Notes under the pieces: generated by a model | The model's database searches: none | The model's input: the letters and a program-made list of their open reading frames with translations, nothing else | What the model was told of the DNA's origin: nothing | Part shown: piece by piece, positions 44,306-57,390 of the stretch | How the letters are laid out: each line of letters starts with the position of its first letter | Numbering within the stretch: position 1 is the stretch's first letter | Translations under genes and position numbers: made by a program | NCBI GenBank assembly: GCA_963573385.1 | Contig: CAUYLG010065999.1 | Coordinates: forward strand, 1 to 64,000 | DNA: 64,000 nucleotides | Direction: 5' to 3' | DNA from: Cacajao melanocephalus | Lineage: Eukaryota > Chordata > Mammalia > Primates > Pitheciidae

Positions 44306-46039
44306 TTGCTGGTGTGCCTTGCCTCCATAAAGATGACTGCTGACAGATCAGGGTGGTGGTTGCTGAAGGCTGAAGTGGCGATGGAAGTTTGTTAAAATAA
44401 TGTAACAATGAAGTTTGCCACAAGGATTGACTATTGCTTTCAGGAAAGATTTTACCATAGCATGTGATGCTGCTTGGTAACATTTTACCCACAGTATAAC
44501 TTTTAAAAGTGGAATCAGTTCTCTGAAACCCTGCCACTGCTTTATCAACTAAGTTTATGTAATATTCTGAATTCTTTGTTGACATTTCAATAATGTTCAT
44601 GGCATCTTCACCAGGAGTAGATTTCATCTCAAGAAACCACTTTCTTGGCTCATCTGTGAGAAACAAGTGTTCAAGTTTTTTCATGAGATTGATGTAATTC
44701 AGTCATACTTTCAGGCTCTACTTCTAATTCTGGTTCTCTTCCTGTTTTTACCACATTTGAGTTACTTCCCTCCACTGAAATCTTAAACCCCTCAAAGTTA
44801 TTCATGAGGGTTCTTGTATAGACTGTGATTCGTTGAAGGCTCAGATGATTGCTAGAATGTTTTAGCAACAAATTCTTAATGTTGATATTTTGACCTTCTG
44901 CCCTGAATCATGAATGTTCTTAATGACATCTAGAATAGTGAATCTTTGCCAGAAAGTCTTCAATTTATTTTGCCCATATTCATCAGAGGAATCTATGACT
45001 GCTGTAGCCCTACAAGATGTATTTCTTAATAAGATTTGAAAGTATAAATTATTCTTTAATTCATGGGCTGCAGAATGGATGTTGTGTTAACAAGGGTTGA
45101 AAACAACACTAATCTCCTTGTACATCTCCATCAGAGTTGTTAGCCGACTGGGTGCACTGAAAATGATCAGTAATATTCTGAAAGGAATCATTTTATCTGA
45201 GTAGAAGGTTTCAACAGTGGGTTTAAAATATTCTGTAATCATGTTATAAACAAATGTGTTATCTTGCAGGCTTGGTTATTCCATTTATAGAGACAGGCAG
45301 AGTAGACTTAGCATCATTCTTAAGGGCCCTAGGATTTTCAGAAGGGTAAATGAGCACTGGCTTCAACTTATATTTACCAACTGCATTAGTCCCCAACAAG
45401 AGAGTCAGCCTGTCCTTTCAAATTTTGAAGCCAAGCATTGATTTCTCTCTAGCTATGAAAGTCCTAGATGACATCTTCTTCAATATAAGGCTGTTTCATC
45501 TACATAGAATGTCTGTTGTTAGTGTGGCCACCTTCATCAGTTATCTTAGCAACATGTTTTAAGTAAGGTGCTGCAATTTCTGTATCAGCACTTGCTGCCT
45601 GACCATGCATTTTTATGTTATAAAGACTGCTTCTTTTCTTAAACTTCATCAACCAACTTCTGCTAGCTTCAGACTTTCTTCTGCAGCTTCTTCACCTCTC
45701 TCAGCCTTCACAGAATTGAAGAGGGTTAGGGCCTTGCTTTGGATTAGGCTTTGGCTTGAGGGAATGTTGTGGTTGGTTTGATCTTTTATTCGGATCACTC
45801 AAACTTTCTGCATATCATCAATAAGACTGTTTTGCTCTCTTAGTATTCATGTGTTCACTGGAGTAGCACAATTTTCTTCAAGAGCTTTTTCTTAGCACTC
45901 ACAGCTTTGCTAACCGATGGGCACAGGAGGCCTAGCTTTTGGCCTGTCTCAGTTTTCAGTACACCTGCCTCACCTCTAGCTTTTTATGTAAAGTGAGAGA
46001 TGTGGGACTCTTCCTTTCACTTAAATACTTAGAGACCAT
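44289..46039 (-). pseudogene. Decayed Tigger1 transposase gene
   Basis: The coding region of the Tigger1 transposase (pogo-like DDE recombinase with an N-terminal DNA-binding domain) lies on the minus strand. The likely start is the ATG at 46039-46037, in a context encoding MVSKYLSERKSPTS. Surviving open pieces are 44671-44871 (contains TLMNNFEGFKISVEGSNSN) and 44289-44684 (contains DEPRKWFLEMKSTPGEDAMN), both near the C-terminus. The upstream part carries several frameshifts and stops, so no functional protein can be made. Near the C-terminus, about 20 residues are replaced by sequence translated from an inverted copy of the element's own 3' part (44820-44855). The same family gave rise to domesticated proteins such as JRK and the TIGD genes, but this copy is a fossil. 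Confidence 0.9.
44820..44855. repeat. Right arm (inserted inverted copy) inside Tigger1
   Basis: agactgtgattcgttgaagg then ctcagatgattgctag is the reverse complement of 44270-44305 (35 of 36). Weaker similarity continues to about 44878. It replaces the normal transposase text between the atgaggg and aatgttgatattttgacc landmarks. Confidence 0.93.
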
Positions 46040-46452
46040 TGTAGGGTTATTCATCGGCCTAATTTCATTATTATTGTGTCTCAGGGCATGGGAAGGCTCA
46101 AGGAGAGGGAGAAAACCGGGAACAACCAGTTGGTGGAATAATCAGAATACACACAACATTTATCAACTAAGTTCACCATCTTATATGGGTGTGGTTTGCG
46201 GTGACCCAAAACAATCTCAATAAAAACATCAAAATTAACAGATATTATAATAATGAAAAGTTTGAAATATTGCAAAATTAGCGAAATGTGACACAAAGAC
46301 AAGAAATGAGGACATGCGATTAGAAAAATGGCCCCAGTAGACTTGCTCAATGCAGGGTTGCCAAAATTTACAATATAATACATTGTATTATAAAAAATGC
46401 AATATCTGCAGAGCTCAATAAAGCATAATGTAATAAAAATGAGGTGTGCCTG

Positions 46453-47060
46453 CATTTTTAGATGATAACTAAAGTCAAAGAATGTGTGAAACAGTGAAGA
46501 TGGAGAAAAAGAACAAAGTTAAGTGTAAGCTCTGAGGCACTTCAACCTTTAAATTTAGCCAGAGGGAGAGGAGCCATCCAGTAACAATGCATGCATAGAA
46601 ATATGTAGAGAAATAAGAGGTATAATGTGGAGTGTCAGAAGCCAAAAGTGAGGTGTGTTAAGAACAAAGGTGTAGTAATTCATCTCTTCCAATCCTGCTG
46701 AAAATTTAGGCAAAAGACAGACAGAAAAGGCATTTCTTAAAAATTTACCAACCTGGAATTCATTGGTGATTTTAACAAAAATCATTTTGGTGGAGGACAG
46801 GAAGAGGGACAGACTGGAATCAACTGAGAAAAGTGCAACAAATGAGGAACAAGAAACAGAGCTTAAACAGTTCTTTAGCCATGAATGAGGAAGGACACTG
46901 GGCAAGAGCTAAGACAGGATGATGTGTTGAACAAGGGTTTTCAGTAGGCAGGAGATAACTGATGGAAGAGAGCACATCGAGAACTTGAAGATACTGCATT
47001 GGGGGATGATTGCGATGCAATGTTATGTCATGGCAGAATGAGGTGGGGTTGGGAGAGAAT
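46453..47060. repeat. Diverged ancient repeat, right part after Tigger1
   Basis: Continues the repeat seen at 43120-44061. The frame of 116 codons at 46555-46905 (-) has no domain. Confidence 0.4.
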
Positions 47061-47460
47061 GCTCTTAGATAAGAAGAATTGCTGGTCTGATGTAAAGTTA
47101 AGCAGAATATTTTAAAACATACTGTTAAAGCTCAATGTCAGTTCTTAGCATCACAATGAAATCATGAAAACCCCACAGTTCCTAAAGTGAATCTTCCTTG
47201 TTACAACAACAAAAAGCAAAAGAAGACGCTGAACTGACAGCAGGGAGCAATATTGATTATTCAAAAATAAAATCCATTTCCTGACTTCAAATCATTAAAA
47301 CAGAACTGCCTATTTAAGAACTTTTATTTGCACAGTCCTATTAATTTTAATGCCTAAAGCAGTGTTAATCAAGTGACCCACATGAAAAGATTTTAAAAAT
47401 AGACTTGTAGTTAAAATTTTCACTTTTTTTTAAAGATTTATAATATTTGGCTAGAGTTCC

Positions 47461-47519
47461 ATTTTTTTCTTTTAAAAAATTACACATTTTTTCTTTTAAA
47501 AAATTACACACACACACAG
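47461..47519. repeat. 24-25-base tandem duplication plus (CA)n
   Basis: atttttttcttttaaaaaat plus tacac (47461-47485) is repeated at 47486-47509 with one T fewer, then acacacacaca follows. Confidence 0.93.
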
Positions 47520-47933
47520 AGTCACTCATATCTCTCACTCTCAGAGAAAGTTTGAGATTATACAGCCACATCTGTCAGAGCTGTGCTAACCTCTGTCATC
47601 CATCTGTTCTTGTTATATTTTTCTTCCCTTTCCTCTCTAGTTTTTCTCCCATTCTCCCCAGCCTTTAAAAGAAAAAAAGTTGAGAGGAAAAAAAAATCTC
47701 TTTTTATATTGAAATTTAAGGTGGAAGAAAAGTGGTTATAAAAGCATCTATCATCATAGCGCTGACTTGCCAAGTGAAGTATTTAGGTTGGAAATCATGC
47801 CTTTCCAACTGCTTAAAAACAGGAAGTATCTCTGCTAAGTGATCGATAGCTCCTTGTTGCTGGAAAGGAAGGCCTCTTTTGTATCTTTCTACATTTTTGA
47901 GCAATAATAAATAAGTTCTGCATTTTCATACAT

Positions 47934-47953
47934 GTGTGTATGTGTGTGTGTGT
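47934..47953. repeat. (TG)n microsatellite
   Basis: gtgtgtatgtgtgtgtgtgt, short and interrupted. Confidence 0.85.
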
Positions 47954-48429
47954 AATGCAGAAATCCATTTGCAGTGTTTATGCATACATACATACCTCAG
48001 TATATGTAAATATATGTTAAAATACTTTCCAAGGCTTTAAACATAGAATCTCTTCTCATAAGCCAGCCCAGGCACATCTTATTCAACAATTCAAGGAAAA
48101 CCTTTGGATCTGTCAGAAACAGCTATAGATTAGCATTAGGTGATTAATTGCCAGGAGAATCTGGCTCTGTATTTCATTATATATAATTGTTATCTTTTCT
48201 AAAGATGTTCTTTTATTAAGCTCCCACCATAAAAGAGTGGAAAATAGGCAATTCCTGATATTTAGCACTTCTTACAAACGAAAGAGGAAAACTTTAATAA
48301 CACAATCCACTGACAGAGGCATATCTGTCTTGGTTCCAGACAGTTTTCTCTCCATTTGTATAAAAACTTTAATAATATTTTAACTTGCTTAGAAATTAGT
48401 CTTGGGATAGCAGTGTGGAATCATAGAAT

Positions 48430-48670
48430 ATTGTTTGGTTATAAAATCTGACGATATGGAATTAAACTTTAGTTTACATTCCATCCTTAATGCTTACTAC
48501 CCCTCTGACCGTTTGCAATTAACCTTTTCAAGCTTTTATTTCCCTTTTTGTAAATAGGGTATAAGAATACATATCTCCTTCTGAATGTTGCTGTGAGGAT
48601 TGCACTAATTGCCATAGTAAAGCACTTATTACAGTTCCGAATATATAGTAGGAACTCAATAACATTACCA
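48430..48670 (+). repeat. MIR SINE, sense
   Basis: atccttaatgcttactaccc, cctttttgtaaatagggta, gctgtgaggattgcactaat, ttccgaatatatagtagg in MIR order. Confidence 0.75.
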
Positions 48671-48994
48671 TTTTAAACATTATTAGTTTGCTTATTCTAA
48701 GCTCTGCCACTTAAACATGTATGACTCAATATCAATTTTAGCTCAGTGGGCCTCAGTCTTCTCAATAAATATAGGAGTTTAGAAATGGAAGAATTTTTTT
48801 GTGAGACTAATGTCCTTCCTGTGATTCTCTAATTATCTTCATGTCAAATGAAGAAAAACTATTTTCATTTTAGATGCAAATTATTCTTATCCCCATGACT
48901 GACTAAGCAAGAATTTGGCTTTTGTCTACAATGTAATTTTTGCTTTGCTTTTGACTGGGTATTCAGTAAGACTCCTTTTGGTGTTGATTATGGT
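48671..48994. other. Intron with possible further MIR
   Basis: At about 48690-48790 gctctgccacttaaacatg and gggcctcagtcttctcaata suggest a second diverged MIR. Confidence 0.5.
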
Positions 48995-49190
48995 CTCTAG
49001 AGCGAGACTGCCAGTATTTCAGTTCTGGCTCCCCACCACTTACCAGCGACGTAACTTTAGGCAAATTACTTAACCTCTCTTTAACTCAGTTTTGTTGTCT
49101 ATAAAATGAGACTATTAATAGTACCTCGCTTACAGTGCTGTTGTGTAGATTAAAAGAGTTTTATGTAAACCCATTCATGAATTTTATCCA
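48995..49190 (+). repeat. MIR SINE, sense
   Basis: agagcgagactgccagta, aactttaggcaaattactta, acctctctttaactcagttt, ctataaaatgagactatta. Clear MIR order. Confidence 0.85.
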
Positions 49191-50924
49191 AAAGAGTTTC
49201 AACAATATTAATCAGATTGTACATTTCACATGCACATATTATTGTTATCATTGTCATCATCCTAGAATAACCTCAGTTGCTCCTTAATCATAGCATGGGA
49301 GTTCTATAATAGATAGATCAGAGTTTGATGATCTGAAATGCAGTTCTAGAACCATAAACTGTATGTATCTTACTAATGACTGAGATCTCTAAAGATGCAT
49401 GTACGTACCAATAGAGTGAGGGAAGAAAATATTAGAAACATATTCGTGACTATTTTATGTAGCATTCTTTTTTAATGTACACTTTTGTGTTGTATTACAA
49501 TATATTAATACAAGAATACATGTGTATGCTTTCTAAATAAACATAAAAAATATTGGGGGAAAGTGCTCACATTGTTTTTACTAATAATAAATGAATAATC
49601 AAAAAAGTCTGGAGACAGCTGTCCTAGGAGACAGTGTGGTGGTAACTTGACATCACCACAAAAGTGGTGGTAACTTGACATCACCATCAGTCTCAGCTGT
49701 CTGCCCTGTACTAGATGGAGATGAACATGTGTTGAAGAAGCAAATCAAACTTTCATGACTCCAAAGAGTTTGGAAAGACCACAGCAAGTAGTCCTTTGCC
49801 AAAGATAGAATAGTGTAGAATGAAATCCAAGTTATTCGGACTATGTCAACTACTTGGTGTGACTAAATAATCAAGTGTTTGAGAGATACCAAATAAATCA
49901 GTCCTTTTCAGTACTCATATTTGGACTTGACCATGGCAGAACATGCTGCTGTTCTAGTGCCCAAGGACTGCAAAACCACATTCCTATAGGATAACCAAAT
50001 TCCTTTTCCGCTTATGTTTAACAGCAGTGCAACTGGGCTTTTCTAATAGATTTTAAAATTTTGGTTATAAATACTGTTACCTCCACAGAAGTGCGGAAAT
50101 TATTGTATTTTAACTATTCTGCTTAGAAAATACCACACATAAAGAAAAATCAATAAATTGCTTTCTTAAGTGAATACATTTTTAAAGCAGAGTTACCAAT
50201 ATTTGAAAATAAAATGAATTTCTTTCTCTCTAAGAAGTTCTCATAATGAGTTGGTATGACCCATGCGTTAGTACATAGATACCTAGGAGTAAATGCCCCT
50301 TTTTTGGGGAATGTATTTTCAGGGGAGATCTAATAGATACACTCTACTGAAAATACAAATACGATATTTAGCCTTGAGTTTCAACGGTTCATAGATACTC
50401 TTTTCCCTAAACCCATCCAAGAACCTTTAGGTAACTGAGATCTTCTGGATGTGAGGGGATGCAGCTACATATACACTTCAACCCATGAGCCACCGTGTCA
50501 TCACTGCAGTTTATGATAAGTTTTCAGTAAACCCTTCATTTTCTAGGTTTTACTTTAAAAGTCATTGATGCAAGTCTTAATTACATAGTTATGTCTTGTT
50601 TATTAACACTTGAAATAGTGTTAAAATGATGACATCTGCATTATCTCTTTCCTATGTGATATTGGCTTATTATGTTTTAATTATATAAATTTTTAGGAGG
50701 CCATATAAGTTATAATCTGAATCTTCCCAAAGATATATTGTCTTACATTCTGCCACAGAATTAAAATGACAAAAATTGTGCATCTCATAGCAAAGACAGA
50801 GAGAAAGAGTTCCATTTTACAGATGAGAAAGCTAAGACTTAAGAGCAGTTAGGGTGATTTGATTCATTTCTGGGGTAGGTGACTAAGTTCACCCATGAGG
50901 CTTTTTAAAACTAACTTTTACAAG
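49191..50924. other. Unique intron
   Basis: Contains a 28-base-period duplication at 49636-49686. The stretch 50800-50900 has MIR-like ttccattttacagatgag. Otherwise unassigned. Confidence 0.5.
49636..49686. repeat. Tandem duplication, period 28
   Basis: gtggtggtaacttgacatca plus cca occurs at 49636-49658 and 49664-49686, identical over 23 bases. Each unit is itself a weak palindrome (gtggtg and caccac ends). Confidence 0.95.
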
Positions 50925-50944
50925 CCACATCTCTCAAAGTCGAG

Positions 50945-51115
50945 TCTAGGAACTTTCTGTGTCAGAGTCAGCTGGCAAGCTTATTAAACGTGCAGGGTCT
51001 GACCTCCCCCTCCAGACGTAGTGAGTCCAAATGGGGTGTAAATGGAGAACAAGACTCTTCTAGACGAGCAGATAAGCCAGATGATTCCTGTGCACATGAA
51101 GGTTTGAGAAACCCT
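50945..51115. mobile_element. MER5-like hAT fragment
   Basis: cagctggcaagcttattaaa and cagggtctgacctccccctc, ending gaaggtttgagaaaccctga. The ends follow the MER5 pattern (a give-away tttgagaaccac-type end). Confidence 0.6.
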
Positions 51116-51117
51116 GA

Positions 51118-51293
51118 GTATTGGTTTAACTTTAACTGCACATTAGAATCAAAGAAAATAATTTGCTTGGTCCTAGACTGATTGACTGTCACTGGAAAAA
51201 GGAGCTGGAGATAACCAGTTTTTTAAAGTTCACCAAGTAATTGTGATGCACAATGAAGGTTAAAAACCACTACTCTAAAGGATTTGGAAAGTT
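51118..51293. mobile_element. Second MER5-like hAT fragment
   Basis: taactgcacattagaatca near the start and aattgtgatgcacaatgaag then ttaaaaaccactactct at the end. Confidence 0.6.
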
Positions 51294-51294
51294 G

Positions 51295-51500
51295 TTCTGA
51301 TGGTAAATATTTTAGACTTTTTAGGCCACATCTGTTATCCCTTGCAGCTACTCAACTGCTGTCTTAGAACGGAAACAGCCATAGATAATATGCAAATGGC
51401 TGAACATGGCCGTGTTCTAACACTTCATTTACAAAAACAGGTGGTGGGACGGATTGTAGTTTGCCAGACCCTACAGAGGAGGGGTATGGTCCCTGCCATA
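51295..51500. mobile_element. hAT-type transposon fragment
   Basis: tttagactttttaggccaca, cagctactcaactgctgtct, aacagccatagataatatgc, catttacaaaaacaggtgg, agtttgccagaccct. A common mammalian short hAT repeat, family not assigned. Three hAT fragments in a row lie at 50945-51500. Confidence 0.6.
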
Positions 51501-51582
51501 GGCCTCAAAGGTGCTGTTAGACTGTGTTCTAAACCTGAGATGCTTCTAGTTGTTTGAAGTAAGGTGGAAAACTACCCCATTA

Positions 51583-52182
<600 letters not shown>

Positions 52183-52572
52183 CTCAGTGAGTAATGGAGC
52201 CAGAATTTTGAACTATGAAATAGGTAAGATTTTTTAAAAATGACAAACCTCATAATATGTATTATCAGACAAGGCATCAGAGATAAGGAAAAAGAAAGGT
52301 ACACTGACCACCCAAAGCTGGACTGACAGAACTCAGAAATGGGCTAGGACCAGCCCGAGAAAAAGAAAATGAAAGGCAAAGAAAAGAATAAAACAGCCCT
52401 GCTGCACTCTGGTGGGACTGATAAGAAATAGCTTCTATATCTTGATATTTTGTATCTTAAAAAAAATCGACAGGTGGCAGGAAGAGGAAACAGAAACTGC
52501 CTCTTTGGGGTGAGAGACAGAAACACCTTGTGCATCTCAGAGGCTGTGGAAATGTCGATGAACTCTGCAGGT

Positions 52573-52591
52573 GCAGGCAGGCAGGCAGGCA
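52573..52591. repeat. (CAGG)n microsatellite, short
   Basis: caggcaggcaggcaggcag, under five full units. Confidence 0.9.
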
Positions 52592-53994
52592 GTATGCGTA
52601 GCTCACCTCACCGCTCGGCATCACCACTGTGCAACTCATCAGTCCTGTGGTGCCCGTTCAAGTCACATCGTATAAATCTGTCCTACCGCATCTGTATCCT
52701 TAACATCTAATAACTTTAGCAAAGAATGTTGTTTAATTATGATTGAGAGGGAAAAGAAGACTTTGAGTCAACAAGAAAACCTTTGTTTACATTTACCATA
52801 TCATCCATTCTTTGTAGTATATATCAGAAGACTTTCATTTTAGGTTTTTAAAAATCATTTATATGTAATGAGTTAAAAACCTTGGTTATCCAGAAACACA
52901 TATTCTGAGCAACATGTTTTTGGTACCATCTAATGTCTTACTATTTCTTGTCTGCATGCTTCTGTATGCCTAGTAGATGTCTGTAGGTAGATCCCTTTAC
53001 ATTGTGATTTTTTTTTAATTGGGAAAAATATATGTCATTTGAATATCTTACGGTTCAGTGGGGGCATTAGAAAAATAAACAACTGTTGTGTGATGTGTGC
53101 AAAAGAAATGTGAACAATGTCTAGGAGTAATATAGGGAAGAAATTGACAGTTTCTTTGTGTGTGTAGAAGTGATTTAAAGGCATAACTAGAATTTTCCTG
53201 GAGTAAATGGCCTGGGTGTAGGCAGGACTGTTCAGATAGAGAGATCAGTATTTATAAAGGTAGAGAGGTTGTGAAGGATACACTACTTTGGGGGAAGTGC
53301 AAGGAGTTCAGTATTGGTAGAAAGTAAATGGCCTGGAGGGGTCAAATAACAGGAGATGATGCAGGGAAAAGAAGCAGAGGACAGGTCATTTCTCCCCACA
53401 GCTTCTACTTCCTGACCCCCATTAAGAACCCATGGGTTTATATATTTTCAAATATCATAAAATATGTAAATATCTAAGGAAGTTCTTCACCCCTAATCTA
53501 CCTTGTGGAGACCATTTTTAAAGAGTGAATTTTATAGAGATGTATGAAAGACTAATTTGCACTGTTTTCAGTTTACCCCTATAGTTTTCCAAAAAACAAA
53601 TTCACTTTTTACAAGAGGAAGAATTTGGATTAATGCTGGATACATACTGTTTTCACTTTGTAAAATGACTCTTTAATAGAAATGGATGAAGAAAATATGC
53701 TAATAAAGTAACAAGTATGTGTGTGTGTGAACGCTAAATTGTTTTCCTTCTGTTCTCTTCATTTAGAGCTCATCGTCAATTGCTGCTATTTACTGTGGTG
53801 CATTTTTCCTGAACACCTGCTGTCAAACGCATCAAGTCTTTTCTTGCACAGTGCTACAGGTTTTTACAGAGCTGAGCAAGCCCAACATTAGACAAATAGC
53901 CTACAGACTGATTGATTTATTTGTTTTAATACAAACATACGCTCACATATTGACATACAGAAATCTGTTTTAAATGAATCATTTTTTAAAGAAC

Positions 53995-54075
53995 AAAGAA
54001 CATTATAACCCTAGTACCTAATCCTAGGCCTGTCACATAGTAGATACTCAGCAAACATTTGTGGGATTGAACTGT
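53995..54075 (+). repeat. L2 LINE 3' terminus, sense
   Basis: agtacctaatcctaggcctg, cacatagtagatactcagc, aaacatttgtgggattgaa. Confidence 0.75.
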
Positions 54076-54494
54076 TCTGTGAAGCCTCAAACTGAGTGCT
54101 AAAGACTCCCACAACTCTTCCAACTTTGGGGGGAAGTAATTATTTTAAATAATTGTAATACAAATTGAATTACTGTTTAAAAAGCATCTCCAGCAGTTGA
54201 AAAGTCAAGTCATGGAACATTGTTAAGATCCAAGTTTTAATTTAGCAGATATTGTTCTCTTTGCAGAATAATTACAAATCTATTTAAAACAAGTTCTTTT
54301 TTTAATCTCCCTTTGCACAATGGAGTGACATTGTCAAAAGGGGAAAGTGTCTAAAAATAAGCTGAAAACATTAGGCAGTTATACTTCAAAGATCTCTCTT
54401 AAATTGTCCTGTTCAGGTTCACTGCCTCTATTATTCATGTTCTAATTTAGGGCCTCGAAATTGTATTAGCGTCCTAACTGGAAGTTGTACTTCA

Positions 54495-55777
<1,283 letters not shown>

Positions 55778-56052
55778 TTTTTGTTTGTTTTGAGACAGGG
55801 TCTCACCCTGTCACTCAGGCTGGAGTACAGTGGTGGATGACGTACTGCAGCCTCAACCTCCTGGGCTCAAGTGATCTTCCCACATCAGCTGGGACTACAG
55901 GAATGCACCACCACACCCGTCTAATTTTAGTGTTTTTCTGTAGAGATGGGGTTTTGCCATGTTGCTGGTCTCAAATGCCTGAGCTCAAGCGATCTGCCCA
56001 CCTTGGCCTCCCAAAGTGCTGGGATTACAGATATGTGCCACTGTGTCCAGCC
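55778..56052 (-). mobile_element. Alu SINE, antisense
   Basis: tttttgtttgttttgagac to gccactgtgtccagcc. taattgat on both sides (upstream about 55769 and 56053-56060) is a plausible target duplication. A 15-base deletion sits near cccacatcagctggg. Confidence 0.93.
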
Positions 56053-56060
56053 TAATTGAT

Positions 56061-57226
56061 TTTGATCTCTTAACACATTCATCTCATAACTATTTCTGCT
56101 TTTCCAAAACAGTTTTATGTATGGATTAGGTAAATGTTTCTTGTTTTATCTCATTAAATGATTGACTTTTAGCATGAATCAAGTATAATTTGATTCACCT
56201 CATTTTATCATTTTTCTACTACTGCCTTAGCCTGTTGATCAGAACTTGCTGCAGTTAGTTGCTTGTGTGTGTATCTTTCTCTACTTTTTAAAGTTCTTAA
56301 AGGTAAAGACCTTTGTTAAAGGTGTAAGGCTTCTCTGTTTTCCTCATAGTGTTTTGCACACACACACACAAATTGTCAAGTAAGTGTTTTTAAAGTTACT
56401 TTTAAAATATGTTGTGGGTAGTTAAGACTTTGTTAATTCCAATTTGATATAAAATCTGATTCTGTTTTCTGATGCCTGTTCAGGAGATACTTGCCCAGAC
56501 TGAAGTAGTTTACATTCTTTTTCAATGTCCCAAAAGCTTAATTACCAAATAATGTAATTCAAAGTGCTCCTTGCATAGGTGCTCATGGATTTTACATACT
56601 ATTGCTTATTTTATTAGTCTCTGAAGTCATTCTTCTTCCAGTGTAATTACACTTTTAAAAATTACTAAATTGCATTTGAGATATTATGAAATTGTATTCT
56701 TGGAACACTGAGAATTACAAGCTTTAAAAGATAGCAGCTAAAGTCAAATATACAACAACATTTTCAAAAATTAGCTTTGTAATCTCTAGGCTGAGTAATG
56801 TGAACCTGCACATGGAAAGATTTAATACAGACAGGAATGTTCTGGGCTTCTGTAAGAGGTGATTCCTCTATCAGGTTTCTATTGCAAATAGCAAGCATGT
56901 TTCTTCTATCTATTAGGAAAGGGTTATGAATTGAGCATTTCAGAGGCTGTGGTAAGAAGCAGGGAGAGAAGGGGGCAAGTAGAGAATTGTTAAATATCAA
57001 TTCTTTTTAAATATTGAGATTTAGAAAGAAAAATCAAAAGTCTGTATTTTGACTTGACCTTTCAATCCATTATTCTAACCTCCTAGCTCATTGTTTCATT
57101 TATTGAAAGAACTTTAACATCTGCCATGTATTAAGAATTCAGAAATTACTAACATTGCCTATATTCAAGGATCTCAAAATCAAGTACTGGGGATAATTAT
57201 ACAAGAAAAGTAATTATTACAGTAGC
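56061..57226. other. Unique AT-rich intron
   Basis: A short (CA)n at 56356-56370. Otherwise nothing recognised. Confidence 0.5.
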
Positions 57227-57390
57227 ATTTAATACTTATTGAAGCATACATGTCATATGCCAAACACTGTACTAAGCACATTATATCAATATCAATATAA
57301 AAAACATCTGCTGATTTGTGGGGACACACAGCTAATAAGTGATTGAGCTAGAATTTTCCTCCAGGTAAGCTGATTGTTTTGCCCTCACTT
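57227..57390 (-). repeat. MIR SINE fragment, antisense
   Basis: atttaatacttattgaagca, atatgccaaacactgtacta, acacacagctaataagtga, gagctagaatttt in MIR antisense order. Confidence 0.65.

Larger units (their letters stand above)
44062..46452 (-). mobile_element. Tigger1 DNA transposon, near full length, antisense
   Basis: Begins aagcatacttcagagatat then ggttcggttccagaccacc, and ends aaatgaggtgtgcctg, the two imperfect Tigger1 termini. At about 2.39 kb it is close to the full-length element (about 2.4 kb). Internal landmarks in consensus order include aaattatgtct-type text, gatcagggtggtggttgctg, gcaggcttggttattccatt, cttaagggccctaggattt and agagatgtgggactcttcc. The TA target dinucleotides have decayed. 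Tigger1 is a pogo/mariner-superfamily element active in early primates, now extinct. It lies inside an older repeat. Confidence 0.95.
47061..48429. other. Unique intron with a short tandem duplication
   Basis: Contains the duplication at 47461-47509 followed by (CA)n, and a (TG)n at 47934-47953. The stretch 47700-47900 is balanced in composition and could be conserved. Confidence 0.5.

Noticed and set aside
44289..44684. 131-codon minus-strand frame as a possible gene
   Set aside because: It is the C-terminal remnant of the Tigger1 transposase, with the upstream coding region broken. Annotated as a pseudogene instead.
46555..46905. 116- and 124-codon minus frames around 46.1-46.9 kb
   Set aside because: They overlap the Tigger1 end and a diverged repeat, with no splice signals or recognisable domain.
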